From assembly GCA_018818235.1 (NCBI GenBank), contig JAHISE010000053.1, positions 1 through 11,203 of the forward strand: DNA of 11,203 nucleotides, written 5' to 3'. The notes beneath the pieces were generated by a model. The model saw only the letters and a program-made list of their open reading frames with translations, had not been told where the DNA came from and did no database searches. This DNA is from Patescibacteria group bacterium. Its GTDB lineage: Bacteria; Patescibacteriota; Gracilibacteria; Peribacterales; Peribacteraceae. The position numbers were made by a program, and so were the translations under genes. Positions 1-5,147 of this stretch are shown here, in pieces. Numbering within the stretch: position 1 is the stretch's first letter; each line of letters begins with the position of its first letter.

Positions 1-23
1 AGGTGGTAACATTCATTTGCCCC

Positions 24-58
24 CCAACCACTAGTGACTAGCGACCCTCAACATTTCT
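24..58 (+). repeat. Heptanucleotide array, left copy of a 29-bp direct repeat
   Basis: Five 7-bp units in phase: CCAACCA, CTAGTGA, CTAGCGA, CCCTCAA, CATTTCT. Bases 30-58 are identical to 1398-1426, so the minus-strand CAP gene lies between two copies of the same 29-bp sequence. The tail (AGCGACC, then YYCAACAYTTC) recurs in diverged form at 6665-6683 ahead of rpsM. Read directly from the sequence. The window edge prevents seeing whether an inverted partner lies further left. Confidence 0.8.
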
Positions 59-75
59 TTAATATAATAAAACAT

Positions 76-1227
76 CTATTCAATCCTCTTCCTCCCAAAA
101 TTCTGCACCCACACATCCCCAAATATTCCAATCCCAACTTCTTCGAATTGAGGATGCATTATGTTTGCACGATGAGGAGGGGAGTTCATCCAGTCCCTCA
201 TAACCCCTTTTGCTGTCAGTTGTCCTTTGGCAATATTTTCACCCACTGCAAAATGTGGTTTGCAGCCACAGACTTCGGATTTTACGGTTACATTTCCCGG
301 GTTGGTTTCTTCACGATCATTTTCGATTAATGCACGAAGATTAATCACTACTCTGCATCCGCATTTGGATTGATCAACATAAAGGTAATTTGCGTTCTTA
401 ATCCGGTCTACGTAATCGAGTCCCTCGGGAGTTGTATGGCTAAAGTATCCGCGTTTTTTCATATCTGCGGCATGGTTTTGCGCGGATTGTCTTAATTGTA
501 GATTTTCTTTCAACGGCTGTAGGTTTTCATTTGCTCTTTCGTGATTCAGAAGTGCAATAACTTCATGGCGGGTTTTTTCGGGTGGCTCGATTCCTTGTTT
601 TTTAAATAATCTTATAACCGTTTCTTTAACTAGCTTGGGAGTTGCCATAATCCTTGAAGGATTTGGAGGAGCTTCTTCGACGGCAAAAGAGAAGTTTTTT
701 GGCTTTAAATAGGGCTCTTTTAGGAATAGCTTTTCCAGTGCGCGCAGTGCCGTACCCTCTGTAACGCGTAGCATTGGTTTAAGTTCTCCTCCATAAGGAG
801 CATCTACAAACAATTCATGTGAACTCGCAATTCCCGCATATGGCATATACCATGAATCATTATCAACATCGGTGTATGCATGCGGAATATTTAATGGAAG
901 ATTAAAAGCAATTACAATCATCTTTAAAAATTCTGAGCGTGAAACTGAACGATAGGGGAAAATAAGCCCTCTTTCTGGCTCCGGATCCAGCATTTTTAAC
1001 TTTATGGCGTATCTTAAATATTTAATTTCTTCTTCGGTTCCAATAACATCCGGATAAGTTGTTGTGTAATTCAGGTTGAGGATCACCTCTCTGCTGGCTC
1101 GCAGAATCAGTTCAACTGCATCTGCTCGGGATAGGTAATTGTTTGTCGGGGAGGCAGCAGTAGCTTGCGGAATATTTGTCGCAAGTAGAAGTGTGAGTGT
1201 GGCGGCAGTGATCATGTGTCGGATCAT
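76..1227 (-). CDS. Secreted SLH-domain and CAP (SCP/YkwD-like) protein
   Basis: A 383-residue protein predicted to be exported and held at the cell surface. Residues 1-25 look like a signal peptide, with a hydrophobic stretch (TLTLLLATNIP) and an ATAA-type cleavage site. Residues 28-170 carry S-layer-homology-like repeats: YPDV near 58-61, FPYRSVSRSEF near 90-100, YTDVDNDSW near 118-126 and a VTEGTALRAL end. Residues 220-380 are a CAP domain with NHERA, H264 (FSHTTPEG), E330 (VGENIA) and H352 (SPPHRANIM), the usual cavity residues of the family. An insertion at about 285-325 carries CGC at 289-291 and CGC at 320-322, which could form disulfides or bind metal. CAP proteins of bacteria mostly have no proven activity; the SLH part suggests wall or S-layer attachment. 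It runs against the ribosomal operon. The ATG at 1227 is chosen because a -10 box lies 6 nt before it; a second Met is at residue 5. Confidence 0.88.
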   Translation of the reverse strand: MIRHMITAATLTLLLATNIPQATAASPTNNYLSRADAVELILRASREVILNLNYTTTYPDVIGTEEEIKYLRYAIKLKMLDPEPERGLIFPYRSVSRSEFLKMIVIAFNLPLNIPHAYTDVDNDSWYMPYAGIASSHELFVDAPYGGELKPMLRVTEGTALRALEKLFLKEPYLKPKNFSFAVEEAPPNPSRIMATPKLVKETVIRLFKKQGIEPPEKTRHEVIALLNHERANENLQPLKENLQLRQSAQNHAADMKKRGYFSHTTPEGLDYVDRIKNANYLYVDQSKCGCRVVINLRALIENDREETNPGNVTVKSEVCGCKPHFAVGENIAKGQLTAKGVMRDWMNSPPHRANIMHPQFEEVGIGIFGDVWVQNFGRKRIE

Positions 1228-1233
1228 GGGGTG

Positions 1234-1239
1234 ATTGTA
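1234..1239 (-). promoter_or_regulatory. -10 box of a leaderless promoter for the CAP gene
   Basis: On the minus strand TACAAT is followed by exactly six bases (CACCCC) and then the ATG. Transcription normally starts about seven bases after the -10 hexamer, which would place it at the A of the start codon. No good -35 element is seen at 17 bp, and no Shine-Dalgarno sequence can exist in this arrangement. The adk promoter has the same spacing. Confidence 0.5.
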
Positions 1240-1319
1240 CAGGGGTAAATTGGTTTTTTATATGTCATATCAGTTTTGTATTCAATGGGGCATCTGCGAG
1301 GGGTTAGGGGAATCTGATG

Positions 1320-1336
1320 ATTTATTATGTTATAGA
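1320..1336 (+). promoter_or_regulatory. Possible extended -10 promoter for rplO
   Basis: TG-T-TATAGA at 1328-1336 resembles an extended -10 element. The 15 bases at 1320-1334 are identical to 4504-4518, which hold the adk extended -10 promoter. Placed after the CAP insertion and before the inverted repeat, it could restore transcription of rplO and downstream genes. The last two bases of the hexamer are poor matches, so this is tentative. Confidence 0.35.
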
Positions 1337-1347
1337 AGGACGTGAAG

Positions 1348-1426
1348 TCACTGGTCACTTGTCTCTGGTCACTTGTTTTGTAGCTGAAGGACCAGTGACT
1401 AGTGACTAGCGACCCTCAACATTTCT
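1348..1426. repeat. Heptad inverted repeat upstream of rplO
   Basis: Left arm 1348-1375 is four reversed heptads (TCACTGG, TCACTTG, TCTCTGG, TCACTTG). A 16-nt centre follows at 1376-1391. The right arm is CCAGTGA, CTAGTGA, CTAGCGA and then the CCCTCAA, CATTTCT tail. Three heptads of each arm pair at about 17 of 21 positions. The right arm contains the second copy of the 29-bp direct repeat (1398-1426). Between the array and the rplO start lie 96 nt with no further recognised signal. Confidence 0.8.
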
Positions 1427-1522
1427 ATTTCGAACGATTCATGTGCAACAAAAAAACTCACGAAATCCTTGAGCTTATCTCTTTATCCCCCTATCCTTTG
1501 CACTCGAAATCCAAGAAACATT

Positions 1523-1960
1523 ATGCTCCACACACTTTCACCAGCAAAAGGTTCCAGACGTCCTCGCAAGCGCGTTGGAAGAGGCAATAGCTCGAACGGT
1601 GGTACAACTGCCGGAAGAGGTACAAAAGGTCAAAAAGCCCGTGCAGGATCCGCACGTAAGCATGTTTTTGAAGGCGGACAAACCCCGCTTCTTATGCGAC
1701 AGCCGAAGCTTGGAGGGTTTACAAATCCAAATCGCAAAGAATATGAAGTAATCAATCTTGCCGATCTGGATAAATTGTCTGCAGGTTCTTATGATGTTAA
1801 ATCACTCAGAGAAAATCAGCTTATCAGAACAAAGAAACCGGTTAAGTTGCTTGGTCAGGGAGAAGTTAAGAAGAAGTTTAAATTGACGGTGAATGGGGCT
1901 TCTAAGACTGCAAGAGCTGCTGTTGAAAGCGCAGGAGGATCGATAACAATCATAAAGTAA
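1523..1960 (+). CDS. rplO: 50S ribosomal protein L15
   Basis: A 145-residue L15, normal length for the family. The N-terminus (MLHTLSPAKGSRRPRKRVGRG) and the glycine-rich segment with GRGTKGQKAR match the extended rRNA-binding arm of L15; the C-terminal half ends in GGSITIIK. L15 is a late-assembly protein of the large subunit that contacts 23S rRNA. The ATG at 1523 is chosen because it gives the standard L15 start; an earlier in-frame start at 1469 would add 18 residues without family likeness. No Shine-Dalgarno sequence precedes it. It lies directly before secY, as in many bacteria. A heptad array begins at the base after its TAA. Confidence 0.96.
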   Translation: MLHTLSPAKGSRRPRKRVGRGNSSNGGTTAGRGTKGQKARAGSARKHVFEGGQTPLLMRQPKLGGFTNPNRKEYEVINLADLDKLSAGSYDVKSLRENQLIRTKKPVKLLGQGEVKKKFKLTVNGASKTARAAVESAGGSITIIK

Positions 1961-2089
1961 TGGAAAATGGAAAGTGGAAAATGGAAAATACTAAAGCACG
2001 TCGCACACGTGCGACAGTGCTAAAGTGGCAGCAAACCTTGTTGTAGTAATAATGGCACCAATTTTCCATTTTCCACTTTCCATTTTCCA
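1961..2089. repeat. Perfect 29-bp heptad inverted repeat with nested hairpin
   Basis: Bases 1961-1989 and 2061-2089 are perfect reverse complements. Each arm is four heptads of TGGAAAA type, and the variant TGGAAAG sits second from the outer end in both arms. The 71-nt centre holds a second hairpin at 1995-2021: outer stem AGCAC/GTGCT, inner stem GTCGCAC/GTGCGAC, a 2-nt centre and one bulged A at 2016. The array starts immediately after the rplO stop. There is no T-run after either stem, so a classical intrinsic terminator is not supported. The transcript of rplO-secY must read through it unless secY has its own promoter. Confidence 0.9.
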
Positions 2090-2098
2090 CTTATTTCG

Positions 2099-2127
2099 TT
2101 GACCTAGAGCTCACAAACCACAACAAT
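2099..2127 (+). promoter_or_regulatory. Possible leaderless promoter for secY
   Basis: TTGACC at 2099-2104 resembles a -35 box. Exactly 17 bp later comes AACAAT at 2122-2127, a fair -10, followed by seven bases and the secY ATG at 2135. The spacing fits a leaderless transcript beginning at or next to the start codon. The -10 has two mismatches, so confidence is limited. Confidence 0.35.
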
Positions 2128-2134
2128 ACACCCA

Positions 2135-3412
2135 ATGTTTACCTATCTAAAACAACTCTGGCACTCCGAGGAACTTCGCAAGCGGATCCTGTTTACTCTT
2201 GGAATCTTGCTTATCTATCGCATTGCCGCACATATTACAATTCCAGGTTCGGATCCCTTTGCTCTTAGACAATTCCTGGAATCACGAGGTGGTGGAGGAG
2301 TTATGGGAGTATTTGCAGCACTTACGGGAGGTTCCATCGATAACTTCTCTATAGTTCTGTTGGGGCTTTCTCCTTACATCAATGCGTCAATTATAATGCA
2401 GCTTTGTACGGTGATTTTCCCGAAGATGGAAGCTTTGCAAAAGGAGGGTGCTTCTGGGCAACAGCAAATTAATCGTTATACAAGATATTTTACGGTTCCA
2501 CTCGCTTTCGTACAAAGTTACGGATTCCTGATACTTTTAAGTCGCGGTGGAGCGAATATGATAGATCTCACCTTCCCAGGAGTTCTTGCTCCTATGATTT
2601 ATGTAACTGCAGGTTCCATACTTATCATGTGGCTTGGTGAACTAATTACAGAGAAGGGAATTGGAAATGGAATCTCACTCATCATCTTTACAGGAATCGT
2701 CTCCGGAATTCCTGCAGTCTTAAGTTCACTATTTATTGCAGGCGAAGGAAAGATGGCAGCGTTCTATTTGTTCTGCATCGTCTCGCTTGCGACACTTGTT
2801 TGTGTTGTTTTGTTTACAGATGCACACAGATTAATTCCAATTACTTATGCCAATCAGGGTGCGGGCAGAGGAGTACAGGGCGGAATTCCAATTCGATTGA
2901 ATCAGGCCGGAATGATCCCAATCATCTTTGCAATCTCGCTAATCACTCTTCCTGCAATTGTTGCTCAATTCCTTTCCACGGCTCCTCGTTTTCAGGGATT
3001 GGTCGGATTTATTACCGAAAATGTAAATCCTTCTGCACCGGGCATTCCATACATGATTCTGTATTTCCTACTTGTCATGGGCTTTACGTATTTCTATGTC
3101 TCGGTCACATTTCGACCGGATGATATTGCAGATACCATCCAAAAGCGTGGAGGATTTATCCCCGGCATTCGTCCCGGAAGGCAGACAGCGGCAGTTCTTG
3201 CAAAGACATCAAATCGATTAAATCTGTGGGGAGGTATGTTCCTTGGAATTGTTGCAATAATGCCGTTGCTGTTTACCAGATATTCCACGTTAAGTTCACA
3301 GGATCTGATAATTTCGGGTTCAGGACTGATTATTGTTGTTGGTGTGGTTATGGAGCTGATTAGGCAGATTAATGCCCAATTGCTTGCACATGACTATGAG
3401 AAGTTGGTGTAA
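2135..3412 (+). CDS. secY: Protein translocase subunit SecY
   Basis: A 425-residue integral membrane protein, the pore of the SecYEG channel that exports unfolded proteins and inserts membrane proteins. The start (LRKRILFTLGILLIYRIA), the plug-region sequence with GGSIDNFSIVLLGLSPYINASI, the RYTRYFTVPLA segment, and the cytosolic loop IQKRGGFIPGIRPGRQTA are typical SecY landmarks. About ten hydrophobic segments are visible. It ends in an MELIRQINAQLLAHDYEKL tail. Length is slightly below that of E. coli SecY. Upstream sequence is A/C-rich with no Shine-Dalgarno motif. In many bacteria adk follows directly; here a toxin-antitoxin pair and repeats intervene. Its product is needed to export the CAP protein encoded nearby. 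Confidence 0.97.
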   Translation: MFTYLKQLWHSEELRKRILFTLGILLIYRIAAHITIPGSDPFALRQFLESRGGGGVMGVFAALTGGSIDNFSIVLLGLSPYINASIIMQLCTVIFPKMEALQKEGASGQQQINRYTRYFTVPLAFVQSYGFLILLSRGGANMIDLTFPGVLAPMIYVTAGSILIMWLGELITEKGIGNGISLIIFTGIVSGIPAVLSSLFIAGEGKMAAFYLFCIVSLATLVCVVLFTDAHRLIPITYANQGAGRGVQGGIPIRLNQAGMIPIIFAISLITLPAIVAQFLSTAPRFQGLVGFITENVNPSAPGIPYMILYFLLVMGFTYFYVSVTFRPDDIADTIQKRGGFIPGIRPGRQTAAVLAKTSNRLNLWGGMFLGIVAIMPLLFTRYSTLSSQDLIISGSGLIIVVGVVMELIRQINAQLLAHDYEKLV

Positions 3413-3461
3413 TAACAAATTAAGTAATAACTTACATATTAGTAATTATTTGACTGACGCG

Positions 3462-3519
3462 TCACTTGTCACAGGTCAACTTATATTTAGACCAGCGACC
3501 AGCGACAAGTGACTAGCGA
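3462..3519. repeat. Heptad inverted repeat between convergent secY and toxin genes
   Basis: Left arm: TCACTTG, TCACAGG and part of a third unit (3462-3477). Right arm: CCAGCGA, CCAGCGA, CAAGTGA, CTAGCGA (3492-3519). Bases 3461-3477 and 3497-3513 pair at 15 of 17 positions around a 19-nt loop. It lies where two convergent transcripts would meet, so a role in ending both is possible, but no T-run follows either stem. Same unit family as the repeats at 24-58, 1348-1426 and 6636-6684. Confidence 0.8.
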
Positions 3520-3571
3520 CGATAGGTTTCTAGTTTGGGATACACAAAACTATTTCTAAATCTGGTATAAA

Positions 3572-3838
3572 CTACAAACCATCATAAGCTTGGCTCCGAT
3601 GCTTAACAGACAGAACTATCAAAATGTGTATGGTTTTTCCTTCTACATCACAAATAACACGATAGTCACCGATACGGAATCTGTATTTGCCGTATGTTGG
3701 TTTAGTAAGGTGATCTGAAAAGGCAAATGGATCTTTTTGTAAACGATACCAACGCATCTTTTTAACTATCCTCTTTGTCAATGAGGTCGGAAGTTTGCCA
3801 AGCTGCTTCTGTGCTCTCTTTGAATAATGAATCTTCAT
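3572..3838 (-). CDS. RelE/ParE-family toxin
   Basis: An 88-residue basic protein. The C-terminal half has the pattern of the RelE/ParE fold: KYRFRIGDYRVI at 51-62, a beta strand HILIVLSV, then KHRSQAY at 79-85. Basic residues K51, R53, R55, R60, R81 and Y85 fall where RelE-like mRNA nucleases keep catalytic residues, so ribosome-dependent mRNA cleavage is more likely than gyrase poisoning, but this is inference. It starts inside the antitoxin gene with a 4-bp ATGA overlap, typical of translational coupling. It is on the minus strand within a plus-strand ribosomal operon, suggesting later acquisition. Family assignment is firm; the subfamily is not. Confidence 0.85.
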   Translation of the reverse strand: MKIHYSKRAQKQLGKLPTSLTKRIVKKMRWYRLQKDPFAFSDHLTKPTYGKYRFRIGDYRVICDVEGKTIHILIVLSVKHRSQAYDGL

Positions 3839-4104
3839 AGTTTAATGCCTAATTTCTTACAAATTTCCTCTTCAGTGTAATATTCTCCTCTCTTGTACTC
3901 AGCACGAGCTTGTGCAATCTCTTCTGCGAACTTCTCCAATTCAATTTCCTTATTGGTCTTCTTCTTTTTCTTAATTGGGGTAATATTGGCTACTGGCTCA
4001 GTATGTCGCATAACAACAAAATGCACGTTATTTTCCTGCGATTCCTGCAGGATCTTGGAGAGGTTTTTGGCAAATTCCTTTATACCGATTAATTTGGTAG
4101 TCAT
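3835..4104 (-). CDS. Phd/YefM-like antitoxin
   Basis: An 89-residue protein. Residues 1-44 (TTKLIGIKEFAKNLSKIL, then VHFVVMRHTEPVANITPI) match the pattern of Phd/YefM antitoxins: a short DNA-binding, dimerising N-domain. A run of lysines (45-49) leads into a charged, probably helical C-terminal half (EIELEKFAEEIAQARAEY) that would wrap the toxin. It is the first gene of a two-gene minus-strand operon and overlaps the toxin by ATGA. The promoter upstream coincides with a dyad, consistent with autorepression by the antitoxin alone or the complex. No Shine-Dalgarno sequence is present. A RelB-type antitoxin is the alternative. Confidence 0.8.
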   Translation of the reverse strand: MTTKLIGIKEFAKNLSKILQESQENNVHFVVMRHTEPVANITPIKKKKKTNKEIELEKFAEEIAQARAEYKRGEYYTEEEICKKLGIKL

Positions 4105-4120
4105 TTGTGGAAGGGGAAAA

Positions 4121-4160
4121 GTACGTACTTTAGTATATACTTTTGTATGTACAATTGCAA
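4121..4160 (-). promoter_or_regulatory. Antitoxin promoter and dyad operator
   Basis: On the minus strand, TTGCAA (4160-4155) and TATACT (4137-4132) are separated by exactly 17 bp, giving a predicted start near 4125 and a leader of about 20 nt. Centred on the -10 is a dyad: the perfect palindrome AGTATATACT (4132-4141) flanked by GTACGTAC (4121-4128) and GTATGTAC (4145-4152). All halves share one axis at 4136.5. Such a nested palindrome over the -10 is what an autoregulated toxin-antitoxin operon would show. Confidence 0.7.
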
Positions 4161-4204
4161 GGGGTTTTTGACTTGTTTTGCTAAAGGAAGGGTCTGGCAG
4201 GTTC

Positions 4205-4375
4205 TAATGAGTAGAACATCAGATGATCGAATATTGGAGTATTGGAATATTGGGGCTCTGTTTAAATATGAACAAAATCGGATGCAGCTTTACCACAGTC
4301 AGTCGCGACCGACGTGGTTTAGACCAATATTCGAATAATCCAGTATTCCAATATTCTAGTTCTACTTACTCATTA
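4205..4375. repeat. Octamer-based inverted repeat with nested hairpin upstream of adk
   Basis: Left arm: TAATGAGTAGAAC at 4205-4217, then octamers AATATTGG, AGTATTGG, AATATTGG (4230-4253). Right arm: octamers CCAATATT, CGAATAAT, CCAGTATT, CCAATATT (4324-4355), then GTTCTAC to TACTCATTA (4359-4375). Arms are imperfect and differ in unit number. The centre holds a hairpin at 4292-4318: ACCAC/GTGGT outer stem, bulged A at 4297, GTC/GAC, one A-C mismatch, and GTCG/CGAC. The shape parallels the nested hairpin at 1995-2021. No gene is supported in this stretch on either strand. Confidence 0.82.
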
Positions 4376-4385
4376 GTAAATGCTC

Positions 4386-4391
4386 TATAAT
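4386..4391 (+). promoter_or_regulatory. Possible -10 box upstream of the duplicated adk start
   Basis: A perfect TATAAT lies 31 nt before the ATG at 4423, which would give a leader of about 25 nt built of ACTACTTACTACTCACT-like sequence. No convincing -35 is seen at 17 bp, so this is a candidate only. A similar ACTACTCACT leader precedes rpsM and, at more distance, rpsD. Confidence 0.3.
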
Positions 4392-4446
4392 CACTACCAA
4401 CTACTTACTACTCACTATCATCATGGACTTAGTCTTCTTTGGCATC

Positions 4447-4500
4447 CCCTCCTTCGTCCACCTCCGCTACGCTACGGCAGACTACGGCGGGCAGGCAAGG
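4447..4500. repeat. GC-rich block inserted before adk
   Basis: A markedly GC-rich stretch with reiterated CTACGCTACGG, GACTACGGCGGGCAGG-like motifs, unlike the AT-leaning DNA around it. It separates the duplicated adk start (4423) from the real adk promoter and start. Similar short GC-rich elements are scattered in some uncultivated bacterial genomes, but whether this one is repeated elsewhere cannot be seen here. Within this window there is a single copy. Confidence 0.45.
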
Positions 4501-4511
4501 CTCATTTATTA

Positions 4512-4520
4512 TGTTATACT
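4512..4520 (+). promoter_or_regulatory. Extended -10 leaderless promoter of adk
   Basis: TG-T-TATACT (4512-4520) is an extended -10 element. Six bases (TAAGCA) separate it from the adk ATG at 4527, so the expected first base of the transcript is the A of the start codon. No -35 is evident, which an extended -10 can tolerate. The surrounding 15 bases recur at 1320-1334. Confidence 0.6.
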
Positions 4521-4526
4521 TAAGCA

Positions 4527-5090
4527 ATGGATTTAGTTTTTTTTGGAGTTCAGGGAAGCGGCAAAGGAACGCAGGCAAAACGTCTTGCGAAAGAATTTGG
4601 TTATTCGATTTTTGAGGCCGGAGGGGAGCTTAGGAAAATAAAAGCCTCAGGATCCGATCTTGGCGAGGAGGTCAAATCGTACATAGATATTGGTCAGCTT
4701 GTCCCATTCGAAATAATCATGCGTGTTACAAAAGAAGCTGTGCTAGATCGTCCGGCTGACATGCAAATTCTTTTTGATGGAATACCACGTGATGAAGATC
4801 AAATGAGAGAATTTAACAAGATCATGGAAGAGGTTGGAAGGGAGTTTAAATGTGTGGAAATAAAAATCAGCAAAGAAGAAGCGGTAAAAAGAATTCTGGG
4901 TCGAGCAGAGAAGGAAGGCAGAGCAGACGATGCGGATGAGTCTGTAGTACTTAAAAGAATTGGAACCTTTGAAGAGAAGACGGTGCCGGTTATAGAGGTT
5001 TATAAATCTGAAGGTAAGATGATTGAGGTTGATGGGGTTGGGACGGTGGAGGAGGTTTATGGAAGACTCAAAGAATCGTTAACTCGTTAA
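4527..5090 (+). CDS. adk: Adenylate kinase (short-LID form)
   Basis: A 187-residue nucleoside monophosphate kinase interconverting ATP + AMP and 2 ADP in the cytosol. The P-loop GVQGSGKGT spans 7-15 with K13. R36 in GELRK corresponds to the AMP-binding arginine, and DGIPRDEDQ at 84-92 to the DGFPR...Q motif. The LID is short (GRAEKEGRADDADESV, about 125-140) with no zinc cysteines; R126, R132 and R144 are the likely phosphate-contacting arginines. The usual STGD signature is replaced by EAGG at 30-33, an oddity that might change substrate preference. The position between secY and map is classical for adk. The last codons and stop fall inside a CGTTAACT repeat. The start is fixed by the P-loop distance and the -10 six bases upstream. 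Confidence 0.92.
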   Translation: MDLVFFGVQGSGKGTQAKRLAKEFGYSIFEAGGELRKIKASGSDLGEEVKSYIDIGQLVPFEIIMRVTKEAVLDRPADMQILFDGIPRDEDQMREFNKIMEEVGREFKCVEIKISKEEAVKRILGRAEKEGRADDADESVVLKRIGTFEEKTVPVIEVYKSEGKMIEVDGVGTVEEVYGRLKESLTR

Positions 5091-5121
5091 CTCGTTTATT
5101 CGTTTTTCGTTATTCATTATT
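5077..5121 (+). repeat. CGTT-type octamer/heptamer array at the adk 3' end
   Basis: Tandem units CGTTAACT, CGTTAACT, CGTTTATT (8 bp), then CGTTTTT, CGTTATT, CATTATT (7 bp). The first units are translated and supply the last adk codons (SLTR) and the TAA stop at 5088-5090. The same CGTT unit family makes up the inverted repeat after rpsI (10673-10739). No inverted partner is found between adk and map. Confidence 0.75.
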
Positions 5122-5132
5122 TAACCGTTTTG

Positions 5133-5141
5133 TGCAATGAT
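5133..5141 (+). promoter_or_regulatory. Possible leaderless promoter of map
   Basis: TG-C-AATGAT at 5133-5141 fits an extended -10 with two mismatches and is followed by exactly six bases before the ATG at 5148. The spacing equals that at adk and the CAP gene. On sequence quality alone it is weak. Confidence 0.35.
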
Positions 5142-5147
5142 TCTTGT

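Larger units (their letters stand above)
4423..4536 (+). pseudogene. Duplicated adk 5' end / 37-codon upstream ORF
   Basis: An ATG-initiated frame of 37 codons begins MDLVFFGI; the real adk begins MDLVFFGV. Over the first seven codons the two copies differ at four bases, all synonymous third positions, and then sequence likeness ends where a GC-rich block begins. This looks like an older adk start cut off by an insertion, with a second start re-formed 104 bp downstream, or a duplication of the gene start. The frame ends at TAG 4534-4536, just past the adk ATG at 4527 and in another frame, so if translated it could couple to adk. The silent pattern of change suggests both copies were under coding constraint for a time. 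Confidence 0.55.

Noticed and set aside
34..330. 98-residue plus-strand ORF opposite the CAP gene
   Set aside because: It starts in repeat DNA and runs antisense to a well-supported CAP domain; the peptide resembles no family.
1402..1590. 62-residue ORF over the rplO start
   Set aside because: It begins in the heptad tail and overlaps rplO in another frame; the shared N-terminus with the ORF at 34 only reflects the 29-bp repeat.
1995..2021. Integron attC site
   Set aside because: The bulged hairpin recalls attC, but the conserved core ends (GTTRRRY/RYYYAAC) are missing and there is no integrase.
1961..2089. Intrinsic terminator
   Set aside because: A long perfect stem but with a 71-nt centre and no T-run after the arm; essential secY lies downstream.
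4105..4338. 77-residue plus-strand ORF in the antitoxin-adk gap
   Set aside because: It covers the dyad operator and the octamer inverted repeat; composition is repeat-like and no start signal is seen.
3462..4375. Insertion sequence or MITE around the toxin-antitoxin pair
   Set aside because: The flanking inverted repeats differ in unit sequence (CCAGCGA type versus TATTGG type), no transposase and no target-site duplication were found.
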